From Congregibacter variabilis (GTDB taxonomy: Bacteria; Pseudomonadota; Gammaproteobacteria; Pseudomonadales; Halieaceae), in NCBI RefSeq assembly GCF_045689235.1, contig NZ_CP136864.1:1798001-1862000 (forward strand): a stretch of DNA of 64,000 nt, given 5' to 3'. This document shows positions 52,153 to 60,856 of this stretch, one piece after another (position 1 is the stretch's first letter; each line of letters opens with the position of its first letter). The translations under genes and the position numbers were made by a program. The notes below the pieces were generated by a model, which was given only the letters and a program-made list of their open reading frames with translations, made no database searches and was not told where the DNA came from.

Positions 52153-54029
52153 TGGCTCAGCTCCTCGACCGCTTCCTGGGTTCTCATGGCCGTTACATTT
52201 GCGCTGTTGAAATGGCTACGCATGACAGCCGCAATTTTGCGCGCAGTGATTGGCAGACCGTCGTACTCAAGCACCGACACCAGCTTCGCCTTTGCGACTA
52301 CGCCGGTTTCATTGATCAAAAGGCGTCGCATTTGTCCGTCACGATTCTGCTCAATCACGAATATCTGCTTATGTTCTTCTATGAACTGCTCTACCTCACC
52401 GTTAAAGGGAAAAGACCGGATTCGGCAGGTGTTGAGGGGGATGTTTTCTTTTTCGAGTATCTCCGTCGCTTCATAGGCAGGTGATGCTGTGGTGCCGAAA
52501 AACATCACCCCATACTCGGTGTCCACGGCAGCCTTTTTGATTTTGGCATCTGGCACCAGCGTTTTGGCAGTCTCAAATTTTTTCAGCAAACGATCCATAT
52601 TGCGCACATAGGCTTGACCGTCCTCTGTATACGCGGCGTACTCATCCCGGGAAGAACCCCGGGTAAAGTAAGCGCCCTTATTTGGGTGTGCCCCGGGATA
52701 GGTTCGATAAGGAATTCCGTCACCGTCTACATCCAGATAACGGCCAAAACGCTCTGTCATTGCGTCGAGGGCATCGCCGTCTAGAACCTTACCCCGGTCA
52801 TAACGGTGCTCATCATCAAATTCCAGTGGCGGCGACATCCACTCGTTCATACCAAGATCCAGATCACTCATGATGATGACCGGCGTTTGCAGCCGCTCCG
52901 CAAGATCGAAGGACTTTAGCGTTAACTCAAAGCACTCTGCAGGCGTGGCCGGAAAAAGGAGTACGTGCTTGGTATCTCCGTGAGAGGCATAAGCCGCGGC
53001 AAGAATGTCTGACTGTTGCGTCCGAGTGGGCATGCCCGTGGACGGTCCCGCCCGCTGCACATCGATAAGCACTGCCGGGACTTCTGCGAAGTAAGCAAGC
53101 CCAAGAAACTCGCTCATCAACGACAGTCCCGGGCCGCTGGTTGATGTAAAGGCACGCGCACCATTCCAATTGGCACCGATAACCATACCCATGGCAGCAA
53201 GTTCATCCTCGGCCTGAACAATCGCGTAGTTCTTCTTGCCGGTGCCCGGGTCAATGCGTAAGCGCTGACAATAACGCTCAAACGCCTCAATCACCGAAGT
53301 AGATGGCGTAATCGGGTACCAGGCTGCCACCGTGGCTCCAGCGTAGACCGCACCCAATGCTGCAGCGGTATTCCCATCCATCAATATCTGATCGAAATCG
53401 CTGATATGCTTGGCGACCTTGCGACCCATTTCAAGACGAATACTGAGGGGGCAATCAAAATGCTCATTGGCATATTGGTAGCCAAGCTCCAGCGCATAAA
53501 TATTAGGCGCGATGAGTTTTTCTTTTCCCTTGAACTGATCCTCCACCAAATCCTTAAGAATCGTGAAGTCGATGTTCAATAGTGCAGCGAGGGCACCTAC
53601 GTAGATCACATTTTTAAACAGTAGTCGCTGGCGGGCATCGCTGTATTCATGCAGACAAATTTCGGTAAAGGGAATACCGATAAACTCTACGTCGTCGCGC
53701 AGCAATCTCAAATCCAGTGGCTTTGTTGAGTCATACACGAAGTAACCGCCGGGGGAGACCTCCGCCACGTCACGGCTCATGCTTTGTGGATTTACACAGA
53801 CCATCATGTCGATGCCACCACGGCGCCCCAGGTAGCCGTCCTGACTCACCCGCACTTCGTACCAGGTTGGCATACCCTGGATATTCGAAGGAAATATATT
53901 CCGCGGGCTTACGGGAATTCCCATACGGAAAATTGCCTTGGCGAACATGCCATTGGCACTCGCAGAACCTGTGCCATTGACGTTGGCAAACTTGATAACA
54001 AAGTCGTTTATTGCGCTTTTTGCTTGCAT
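52149..54029 (-). CDS. korA: 2-oxoacid:acceptor oxidoreductase, alpha subunit (gamma-alpha fusion)
   Basis: This 626-residue protein joins the gamma-type domain (KFANVNGTGSASANGMFAKAIFRMG, about residues 10-200) to the pyrimidine-binding alpha domain (GNTAAALGAVYAGATVAAWYPITPSTSVIEAF; SGPGLSLMSEFLGLAYFAEVPAVLIDVQRAGPSTGMPTRTQQ). This KorA layout lacks the CoA-binding and ferredoxin domains of large pyruvate enzymes. The gene overlaps the upstream flavin/iron-sulfur subunit by 22 bases. It works with KorB in oxidative decarboxylation of a 2-oxoacid with CoA. Confidence 0.9.
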   Translation of the reverse strand: MQAKSAINDFVIKFANVNGTGSASANGMFAKAIFRMGIPVSPRNIFPSNIQGMPTWYEVRVSQDGYLGRRGGIDMMVCVNPQSMSRDVAEVSPGGYFVYDSTKPLDLRLLRDDVEFIGIPFTEICLHEYSDARQRLLFKNVIYVGALAALLNIDFTILKDLVEDQFKGKEKLIAPNIYALELGYQYANEHFDCPLSIRLEMGRKVAKHISDFDQILMDGNTAAALGAVYAGATVAAWYPITPSTSVIEAFERYCQRLRIDPGTGKKNYAIVQAEDELAAMGMVIGANWNGARAFTSTSGPGLSLMSEFLGLAYFAEVPAVLIDVQRAGPSTGMPTRTQQSDILAAAYASHGDTKHVLLFPATPAECFELTLKSFDLAERLQTPVIIMSDLDLGMNEWMSPPLEFDDEHRYDRGKVLDGDALDAMTERFGRYLDVDGDGIPYRTYPGAHPNKGAYFTRGSSRDEYAAYTEDGQAYVRNMDRLLKKFETAKTLVPDAKIKKAAVDTEYGVMFFGTTASPAYEATEILEKENIPLNTCRIRSFPFNGEVEQFIEEHKQIFVIEQNRDGQMRRLLINETGVVAKAKLVSVLEYDGLPITARKIAAVMRSHFNSANVTAMRTQEAVEELSQ

Positions 54030-55801
54030 GCGCTGCCCGCCTTAGTCACTGAGTAAAAGAATCGCTGCATATCCCAGGCGCCGGTGGGACAGCGCTCTGC
54101 GCAAAGGCCGCAATGCAGGCACACATCCTCATCCTTGGCCATTATCCGGCCGGTCTGCGGAAGCAACTCGGACACGTACAGATCCTGTGCAAGGTTAGTC
54201 GCGGGCATTCGTAGGGAGCTGCGCAGCGACTCTTCCTCAGCGTTATCAAGAAAATTTATGCAGGCGGTGGGGCAAATATCCACACAGGCATCGCACTCAA
54301 TACATTTGGAGGTGGTAAATACCGTCTGAACGTCGCAGTTGAGACAGCGCATAGCTTCTTTGTATGCCACCTCTCTGGCGAAGCCAAGCTCGACCTCTAC
54401 TTTGCGATCTTTAAGGGCCAAGGCCTTGTCGGCGTGGGGAACCTTAAATCGATCCTCATTACTGATCTGACTGTCATAGCTCCACTCATGCACCCCCATC
54501 TTCTGACTAACGAGGTTGACGGTGGGTGGCGGACGATCATTGATGCTTTGTCCGCTGAGGAAAAGATCAATAGAAATTGCGGCCTGATGCCCGTGGGCGA
54601 CAGCGGTGATGATGTTCTCTGGGCCAAAGGCTGCGTCGCCGCCAAAAAACACTTGCGGCAAGGTGCTTTGGAACGTTTCCTTTTCAAGAATCGGGATATC
54701 CCATTTACCAAACTCGATGCCGATGTCTCTCTCGATCCAAGGAAAGGAATTATCCTGACCAATGGCAACGAGCACCTCGTCTGCCTCGAAGAACACTTCC
54801 TCACCGGTAGGCACCAGGCTTCGTTTGCCTTTGTCATCGTAGACGACGTCTACCTTGTCAAAGCTCATGCCCTTGAGCACACCGTCCTCGTGCACAAAAG
54901 CCTTGGGCACATGATTATTGAAAACGGGGATGTCCTCGGCCAGTGCGTCGTCGATCTCCCAGGGCGAGGCCTTCATTTTTGCAAACTCCGAGCGCACCAC
55001 GACCTTTACGTCCTCGCCGCCGAGACGCCGGGCTGTCCTGCAGCAATCCATGGCCGTGTTTCCTCCGCCGAGGACTATCACTTTCTTACCGATGCTGCTG
55101 ATGTGCTCAAAGGCCACCGACGACAACCAGTCTATGCCTACGTGGATATGCGCCTCGCACTCCGCTCGACCCGGGACATCCAGATCGCTACCGCGGGGTG
55201 CGCCAGTGCCGACAAAGACCGCATCATAGGACTTGTCGAGAATCGATTTGAGACTATCTACATAGGTTTCAAAGTGAGTTGTGATTCCCATATTGAGGAT
55301 GACATCGACCTCTTCCTCGAGCACCCCCAATGGCAGTCGGAAGCTCGGAATTTGGCTGCGCATGAAACCGCCGCCCAGAGGCTGATCGTCGTAGAGATCG
55401 ATGGTGTAGCCCAAGGGAGCCAGATCCCGAGCCACTGTGAGCGAGGCCGGACCCGCACCGATAAGAGCGATGCGCTTGCCGTTTTTGATATCTGGTATTT
55501 GTGGTAATCGTTCCTCGATACTGCCCTTAAAGTCAGCCGCGACTCGTTTAAGGCGGCAAATGGCTACGGGGTCATCCTCTACACGACCACGACGACATAC
55601 CGGTTCACAGGGGCGATCGCAGGTACGACCCAACACACCAGGGAAGACGTTCGACTCCCAATTGACCATGTAAGCATCGGTGTAGCGACCCGCCGCAATA
55701 AGGCGAATGTACTCGGGGACCGGGGTGTGGGCCGGACAGCCATATTGGCAATCGACAACCTTATGAAAATACTCCGGGTCGTCGGTATCGGTGGGTTTCA
55801 A
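54008..55801 (-). CDS. GltD-like FAD/NAD(P) and iron-sulfur electron-transfer subunit
   Basis: This 597-residue protein starts with GltD-like iron-sulfur ligands (Cys18 and Cys22 in CQYGC, then CDRPCEPVCRRG). It has an FAD site GAGPASLTVARDL and a pyridine-nucleotide site LGGGNTAMDCCRTARRLGG. It ends with two ferredoxin-type clusters, CIECDACVDICPTAC and CLHCGLCAERCPTG. It is well placed to carry electrons between the KorAB pair and NAD(P)H. A three-subunit 2-oxoglutarate:NADP oxidoreductase is known from aromatic-degrading Azoarcus. The start is TTG at 55801, supported by GGGGGAG six bases before it. It is the first gene of the operon. Confidence 0.88.
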   Translation of the reverse strand: MKPTDTDDPEYFHKVVDCQYGCPAHTPVPEYIRLIAAGRYTDAYMVNWESNVFPGVLGRTCDRPCEPVCRRGRVEDDPVAICRLKRVAADFKGSIEERLPQIPDIKNGKRIALIGAGPASLTVARDLAPLGYTIDLYDDQPLGGGFMRSQIPSFRLPLGVLEEEVDVILNMGITTHFETYVDSLKSILDKSYDAVFVGTGAPRGSDLDVPGRAECEAHIHVGIDWLSSVAFEHISSIGKKVIVLGGGNTAMDCCRTARRLGGEDVKVVVRSEFAKMKASPWEIDDALAEDIPVFNNHVPKAFVHEDGVLKGMSFDKVDVVYDDKGKRSLVPTGEEVFFEADEVLVAIGQDNSFPWIERDIGIEFGKWDIPILEKETFQSTLPQVFFGGDAAFGPENIITAVAHGHQAAISIDLFLSGQSINDRPPPTVNLVSQKMGVHEWSYDSQISNEDRFKVPHADKALALKDRKVEVELGFAREVAYKEAMRCLNCDVQTVFTTSKCIECDACVDICPTACINFLDNAEEESLRSSLRMPATNLAQDLYVSELLPQTGRIMAKDEDVCLHCGLCAERCPTGAWDMQRFFYSVTKAGSACKQKAQ

Positions 55802-55892
55802 AATAAGCTCCCCCTACACTGTGGTCGCGGAACTGCTCTTCAAGCGACACGCGTTTTTATTAGACCTCAATTTTTACACCCTTAAGGAGTAA

Positions 55893-56069
55893 ATGAGAAG
55901 CACTGTGTATCCTGCACAGATCAGTGCCGCCGCCTCCGAAGTAAAGTCGGTGGAAATTCAGAGCCAGATCACCGATGGTTTACAGCGTGGAGGCCGACCG
56001 CAAACCCTTGGTATACAAGGGCGTATTAGCAAGAGACAGACACTATGCATAGTTCAGGGGCACAAATGA
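55893..56069 (+). CDS. Possible 58-residue ORF coupled to the GST gene
   Basis: An ATG at 55893 follows AAGGAG by three bases and opens a 58-codon frame (MRSTVYPAQISAAASEV...). Its TGA overlaps the GST ATG as ATGA at 56066-56069. The product is polar with one cysteine and no recognisable motif. Good ribosome-site bases and the exact overlap favour a translated leader or small gene; the spacing is short and the length alone could be chance. It occupies most of the gap between korC and GST. Confidence 0.35.
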   Translation: MRSTVYPAQISAAASEVKSVEIQSQITDGLQRGGRPQTLGIQGRISKRQTLCIVQGHK

Positions 56070-57295
56070 ACGACTACATCATGCACGGCATGATGTGCTC
56101 GTACTTCACAAAGAAACTCGAAGCCTACTTTCTGATCAAGGGCATCCCCTACCAGTTTGTGGAGATGGACGCACCGGACATGGCCCAGTGCGGTAGACAA
56201 GTGGGTGTAACGCAGATGCCGCAAGTGCAATGCCCTGACGGTTCCTGGCTTACAGATACCACGCCGATCATTGAGCATTTCGAAGCCGATACGTCACTGC
56301 CAGCGCTGCGTCCACAGGATCATTTAGTCGCATTCTTTAGCTACTTTTTGGAAGACTGCTTTGACGAATGGTTCTGGACACCTGGGATGTACTATCGCTG
56401 GGCATTTGCCATGGATCGGAATCGGCGCAGCGAGGAATTCACTCACACGGTCCTCGCCAACGGTCTGCCACTGCCCAGATGGTTACTGAGGCCTATTGTC
56501 GTTAAACGACAGCAAGACGTGCACCTTAAAGCCAACGGTATTGTGTCGCCCGCTCACGCACGACAAATGGAAGACCTCTACCTGGACACTCTGGATCTTC
56601 TACAGCCGATTCTCCAAAAACGGCCCTTCCTCTTCGGTGACCGCCCCTGCGAGGCCGATATCGGCCTGTTCGGCCCTATGTTTCCGCATTTTGGCTGCGA
56701 CCCTACCCCGCAAGAGATCATGCATGTTCGTGCTCCCCATGTGCTGCGTTGGCTGGGCCGGATGTGGTCCACTCGCCCGGAGGAGCTAAGGCAGTCTGCA
56801 GAACTCACCGAAGTGCCAACAGATCTAGCGCCGCTTCTGCAGAAGCTCGCGAGCGAATACCTGCCTTATCTGGCAGCTAACCAAAAAGCTTATCAGTGCG
56901 AAGCAACAACTACCCGGTACCGTCTTGGCGGCCTTGACTGGGAAGTCAGCACCGCGCCCTACCGTGTGTACTGCCTAAGCCAACTGCAGCAGCGATACCA
57001 GTCACTGAGCAAACAAAACCAGCAAAAGGCTGCGGGCCTTATTGGCGATGGCGCTTCAGAGATTCTCGCGCAGAAAATCGAGTGTCCGCCCCACATGCAG
57101 AACGTAAACGCCAAAGAGCCCGCCAGAATAGACTCCGACAGGCCCTTAGGTAGGCATTGGGAATCAAGCGGCACCTTCTTTGATCAGTTTGCGGACAACT
57201 GGAATGCACGCAAGACATCCAAGTCACTACCCGAGGTCAAACGACCGGGAACATCATGGCTGCCCATTTACTTCAAACGGTTCCGGGCTCGGTAA
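56066..57295 (+). CDS. Glutathione S-transferase family protein with long C-terminal extension
   Basis: This 409-residue protein has an N-terminal thioredoxin-like GST domain (MMCSYFTKKLEAYFLIKGIPYQF; cis-Pro in TQMPQV; the glutathione motif DTTPIIEHFE) and a helical C-domain (PFLFGDRPCEADIGLFGPMFPH). It is about 180 residues longer than ordinary GSTs. The extension (from about residue 280) contains YRLGGLDWEVSTAPYRVYC and a tail that I do not recognise. AGGGG lies six bases before the ATG at 56066; an ATG at 56045 is less well supported. The SDR gene follows after 49 bases and may be co-expressed. Confidence 0.8.
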   Translation: MNDYIMHGMMCSYFTKKLEAYFLIKGIPYQFVEMDAPDMAQCGRQVGVTQMPQVQCPDGSWLTDTTPIIEHFEADTSLPALRPQDHLVAFFSYFLEDCFDEWFWTPGMYYRWAFAMDRNRRSEEFTHTVLANGLPLPRWLLRPIVVKRQQDVHLKANGIVSPAHARQMEDLYLDTLDLLQPILQKRPFLFGDRPCEADIGLFGPMFPHFGCDPTPQEIMHVRAPHVLRWLGRMWSTRPEELRQSAELTEVPTDLAPLLQKLASEYLPYLAANQKAYQCEATTTRYRLGGLDWEVSTAPYRVYCLSQLQQRYQSLSKQNQQKAAGLIGDGASEILAQKIECPPHMQNVNAKEPARIDSDRPLGRHWESSGTFFDQFADNWNARKTSKSLPEVKRPGTSWLPIYFKRFRAR

Positions 57296-57344
57296 TGGCC
57301 AGAGCCGCAAACAATTATCTATAAGACTTTAGGGAGAGAAAACT

Positions 57345-58139
57345 ATGGATCTGCAAATTCAGGGCAAGAAGGCGATCATGGCCGGCGGAAGTGCCGGTAT
57401 GGGTAGAGCCACGGCAGAACGGCTGGCTGAGGCCGGCGTGGAGCTGTACATCACGGCCCGACGGGAAGAACGGCTGGTCAATGCTGCCAAGGAAATGTCT
57501 GAGAAATACGGCACAACGGTCACCCCCATCGTTGCGGACTCTTCCACGGAAGAGGGTCGTCAGACGCTGTTCACGGCCTGCCCTGACCCGGACATTCTGG
57601 CGATCACGATCAAGCCACCCGCACCAAATGGGGATTTTTTGAAAGTCACGCCCGAGATGTGGCGGGATTCCATAGACACGGCACTCATTGGACCTATCGA
57701 GATTATGCGCAACTACATTCCGGTCATGAAGGACAAGGGTTGGGGACGCATCGTTAACATCGCAACATTCTCGGCCAAGAACCCCATGATCTGGCGCTTG
57801 ATGTCCGGGCCCGCCCGCTCGGCGCTAATCAACTACACCGCCAGCGTCTCAAGGGAGATCGCGCAATACGGCGTTAACATCAACAACATCCTTCCCGGCA
57901 TGTTTGCTACCGAAGGCGCAGACGAGATTATTGGGCACTATGCCGATGCTTTTGGCCTCGCCCCAGACCGTGAAACCGTGATGACGCACTTTTTGCAGAA
58001 CAACAAAATTCCTGCAGGCTTTGTGGCGGACGCCGACGATATGGCGCCCATGGCGGCCTTGCTGTGTAGCCCTCTGGCGCGCTTCATTGTGGGTCAAAAC
58101 ATCGTGATTGATGGCGGCCAGCACCACTCGTTGTTTTGA
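57345..58139 (+). CDS. Atypical SDR lacking the YxxxK active site
   Basis: This 264-residue protein keeps the SDR fold: cofactor loop AGGSAGMGRA (residues 13-22), VADSSTEEG, VNIATFSAK and the end IVGQNIVIDGGQHHS. Aligning RSALINYTASVSREIAQYG with the usual KAAL region puts Ser154 where the catalytic Tyr should be and Arg158 where the Lys should be (MSGPARSAL). It therefore probably binds a nucleotide but may not carry out normal SDR chemistry, or it uses other residues. Ribosome site AGGGAGAG precedes the ATG. It follows the GST gene. Confidence 0.85.
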   Translation: MDLQIQGKKAIMAGGSAGMGRATAERLAEAGVELYITARREERLVNAAKEMSEKYGTTVTPIVADSSTEEGRQTLFTACPDPDILAITIKPPAPNGDFLKVTPEMWRDSIDTALIGPIEIMRNYIPVMKDKGWGRIVNIATFSAKNPMIWRLMSGPARSALINYTASVSREIAQYGVNINNILPGMFATEGADEIIGHYADAFGLAPDRETVMTHFLQNNKIPAGFVADADDMAPMAALLCSPLARFIVGQNIVIDGGQHHSLF

Positions 58140-58312
58140 TATACCTAAGCGAAGAGTCTCGCTGCGACCAGAGCAAAAGCTGTCGTCGATGTGAAGCTCG
58201 ATAAACAGTCGAGCACCCGAGCTACTGAGGTAAACTGTACTGCGTTATCGGTCGTTCGCCACAACTCCGGCTAAGCGACCGCTCTCTAAGCAACTTTTTT
58301 GGAGTACAGCAC

Positions 58313-59218
58313 ATGGGACTTGGAACAGGTCTGACTCTGGCCTTTTTGGCACTGATGATCATCACGGCGGCTAAGTCTGTGGCGATCGTTCCTCAGAGCG
58401 AGGAATACGTTGTTGAGCGTCTGGGCAAGTTCCGCGTGACACTCAATGCCGGTATCAATATTTTGGTGCCGTGGCTCGACAACATCGCCCACAAGGTAGT
58501 GGTTCTGGAGCGGCAATTAGACGCCTTCAAGGTGTCGGTAATAACTGCCGATAACGTCGAAATCCAGCTGGAGACTACAACGTTTTTTAGAGTCACCGAT
58601 GCCGCCAAGAGCGTGTATCGCATTCGCGATATTCCTTTGGCCTTAAAGACTACGGCCGAATCCACGATTCGTAACGAGGCTGGCAAGCTCGAACTTGACG
58701 CGCTGCAGAGCTCTCGCGACCAAATGAACGAGCGAATTCTGGAGAACCTGCAAGAGGCTGCAGCACTGTGGGGATTGGAAGTCACACGCTCAGAAATTAC
58801 CGATGTACAGGTCGATCAACAAACCAAAGACGCCCAGCGCCAACAACTCAACGCCGAGCGTGAGCGTCGTGCAACGGTAGCCCGGGCAGAGGGGGAGCGA
58901 GCACGCGTGCAACTGGAGGCCGACGCAGAGCTGTATGCCGCCCAAAAGCAGGCTGAGGCCGTTAAGATTACCGCTGACGCCGATGCTTACGCCACGGTGA
59001 AGACGGCCGAGGCTGCTGCGCAACAAACCAAGGTTATCGCAACGGCTATTGCCGACAATGGGAAGCCTGCAATTGACTATGATATTTTGAAACGCCAAGT
59101 AGAAGCCATTGGCGTTCTTGCAGCATCGGACAACGCCAAGACCATAGTCTTACCGACGGATGTCACCAAGACGGTCGGTGCGCTGGCGGGGCTGCAAGAC
59201 TTACTGAAGTCGAGTTAA
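58313..59218 (+). CDS. SPFH/Band-7 membrane protein (QmcA/stomatin-like)
   Basis: This 301-residue protein has one N-terminal helix (about residues 5-25) and a SPFH domain: AIVPQSEEYVVERLGKFRVTLNAGINILVPWLD, VITADNVEIQLETTTFFRVTD and ALKTTAESTIRNEAGKLELD. A long coiled coil rich in Ala, Glu and Gln follows (about residues 175-245). Such proteins form membrane rings or microdomains and work with NfeD proteins. GGAG lies eight bases before the ATG. The NfeD gene starts 11 bases after its stop. Confidence 0.92.
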   Translation: MGLGTGLTLAFLALMIITAAKSVAIVPQSEEYVVERLGKFRVTLNAGINILVPWLDNIAHKVVVLERQLDAFKVSVITADNVEIQLETTTFFRVTDAAKSVYRIRDIPLALKTTAESTIRNEAGKLELDALQSSRDQMNERILENLQEAAALWGLEVTRSEITDVQVDQQTKDAQRQQLNAERERRATVARAEGERARVQLEADAELYAAQKQAEAVKITADADAYATVKTAEAAAQQTKVIATAIADNGKPAIDYDILKRQVEAIGVLAASDNAKTIVLPTDVTKTVGALAGLQDLLKSS

Positions 59219-59229
59219 CAGAGGACGAG

Positions 59230-59511
59230 ATGGTGCTATCGCTTTTATTGCGTTACGAGACCTGGATGATCATTGGCCTGGCGCTCATCGTCGTCGACGT
59301 TTTGTTCGGCTTGGCATTTTTCTCCTTGTCTTTTGGTGTGGGCGGCCTGGTCACCGGACTGGGCATCCTGCTTTTGGGTAATACGGGAGTACTCGAAACC
59401 TGGCAAGGAACGGTCACGGTTTTTGGTGTCGCTTCTGTATTGGTGCTGTTTCCGTTGCGGCGCTGGGCTCGAAAGACCACAAAAGGCGAAGACGACATTA
59501 ATCGTTACTAA
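59230..59511 (+). CDS. nfeD: NfeD family membrane protein (short form)
   Basis: This 93-residue protein has two or three hydrophobic helices with LALIVVDVLFGLAFFSLSFGVGGLVTGLGILLLGN, the NfeD-type membrane part, and a charged tail. It lacks the ClpP-like protease domain and the OB-fold of longer NfeD proteins. It is the expected partner of the SPFH protein next to it; the pair is conserved in many bacteria and linked to membrane homeostasis. Confidence 0.88.
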   Translation: MVLSLLLRYETWMIIGLALIVVDVLFGLAFFSLSFGVGGLVTGLGILLLGNTGVLETWQGTVTVFGVASVLVLFPLRRWARKTTKGEDDINRY

Positions 59512-59533
59512 TTAATGCCGTCAGGCCTGCGCT

Positions 59534-60673
59534 TCACTTGTGGTTAAAGACCTCCGTAACCGCGCTGCCGTTACGAACCTTCAAGTTGGCAAAAACAGCC
59601 TCACCGGGCTTATCGCCAAAGACGCCCGAATTAATAACCCACACTCCGACAATGCGTCCGGGCAATTCACCGCCCACCGCAGACTGATAATCCTGCAGCA
59701 CCGATCTGCTGTGACTATGCCAGTCGCCCAGACCCTCCTCTCCTGACTGAACGGCAATGTGGGTCTCTCTTTGATCCCACCAGGGCAGTGGGCAGGTGAA
59801 CTCCGTGCCCGCCTCAAGATGACCACTCCAAAACCAGGTAAGGTCCTGCCCATTATCAAACTCCAGGGCAATACTCAGATAGTCGTGATACTGCGCCTCA
59901 GTCTCCGGCCCTTTTGCCGGGAGCTGCTCATACAACCAATCAAAAGAAAACAAAGTCTCTTCGTTTAACGGTATATCCAATGCCTTGCGAATGATGCCTC
60001 CATCGTTACTCGGCGTAGCACGCACTCCAAAGTTTGCGCCGTCTTCATAGGCCTCAAATACCGTTGATTGCCCCAAATACCAAAGATACTCAAATTCATC
60101 TGGAAGCTGCGGTGCATCCCTGTAGCGACTCAAGGCCAATTGCCAGCGCGCATCATCTGTGGCGGCCATTGCTGTCAATGCTGCCCCGGGTGCTTTACTC
60201 CACCGATAAACGGCAGCCTGTGCGTCCAGGGGGTATTTGGGAACACCACCAAAATCAGCTGGGAAGGTCCCCCGGCGATCCGTCCAGTAAAAGCCCGCTG
60301 GTCGCACCGCAAGATACAAGTCGCCCTCTGTCTGGGCGACAAAGGTATAAGTATCACTGGCGACATTGAATACATCACCGTCTTCACCGATACGAGCCCA
60401 CAGGAACAAAGACGCAGGGGCTGGAACGGGCAAGCCCAGATTTACTGCCCCGTCTCCTATTATCGTGGCAGATTGCCCTGATCGCAGACTAATGCCCGTT
60501 TTGCGCCATCCCTCCTGTGAGTGGCTGAATGACATCTCAACGTGTTGGGCCGCCACTTTGCTGACCGCGTTTTCATCAACATCAGCCCCCAGCGTCAGCG
60601 GTGCAAATAGCAGCATCGCGGTCGCTGCGCCAAGGAGCAGTGACTGGCGTGTTTTATCCATTCTGTGACGCAT
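59534..60673 (-). CDS. Exported DUF3047-like protein
   Basis: This 379-residue protein has a signal peptide (LLLGAATAMLLFAPLTLGA) and, in its second half, a DUF3047-like pattern: FSFDWLYEQLPAKGPETEAQYHDY, LTWFWSGHLEAGTEF, then SHSRSVLQDYQSAVGGELPGRIVGVWVINSGVFGDKPGEAVFANLKV. The first half (SGQSATIIGDGAVNLGLPVPAPASLFLWARIGEDG) looks like a beta-sandwich similar to those in PA-IL-type lectins. I infer an exported carbohydrate-related protein; function unknown. AGGAAGG precedes the ATG at 60673. It diverges from the CadC-like regulator and is a plausible target of it. Confidence 0.7.
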   Translation of the reverse strand: MRHRMDKTRQSLLLGAATAMLLFAPLTLGADVDENAVSKVAAQHVEMSFSHSQEGWRKTGISLRSGQSATIIGDGAVNLGLPVPAPASLFLWARIGEDGDVFNVASDTYTFVAQTEGDLYLAVRPAGFYWTDRRGTFPADFGGVPKYPLDAQAAVYRWSKAPGAALTAMAATDDARWQLALSRYRDAPQLPDEFEYLWYLGQSTVFEAYEDGANFGVRATPSNDGGIIRKALDIPLNEETLFSFDWLYEQLPAKGPETEAQYHDYLSIALEFDNGQDLTWFWSGHLEAGTEFTCPLPWWDQRETHIAVQSGEEGLGDWHSHSRSVLQDYQSAVGGELPGRIVGVWVINSGVFGDKPGEAVFANLKVRNGSAVTEVFNHK

Positions 60674-60763
60674 GTTTCCTTCCTTTTAGAGTTAGCCGTG
60701 CATCAGCAATAATCTGATGAGATTCCACGATGCGCCAGTCGAGCAAAAAATACTGTAGGAATG

Positions 60764-60792
60764 CTTTAGTTTTTTCTTAGGTTTACCTTAGG
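60764..60792. promoter_or_regulatory. Direct repeats in a divergent promoter region
   Basis: CTTAGG occurs at 60776-60781 and again at 60787-60792, an 11-base period, with a weaker copy CTTTAG at 60764-60769. Direct repeats spaced by one helical turn are the usual target of OmpR/ToxR-type winged-helix regulators. The downstream gene encodes such a regulator, and the divergent gene is a possible target. The rest of the 183-base gap is AT-rich with no clear promoter. Confidence 0.4.
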
Positions 60793-60856
60793 CCTTGAAT
60801 TCAAATGGTTTTTGCCCCAACCTCATACGCCATTAGACTGACGAAATCCCAAATTT

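Noticed and set aside
54434..55507. 357-codon open frame opposite the GltD-like subunit
   Set aside because: Antisense shadow; the minus-strand gene has clear FAD, NAD(P) and iron-sulfur motifs.
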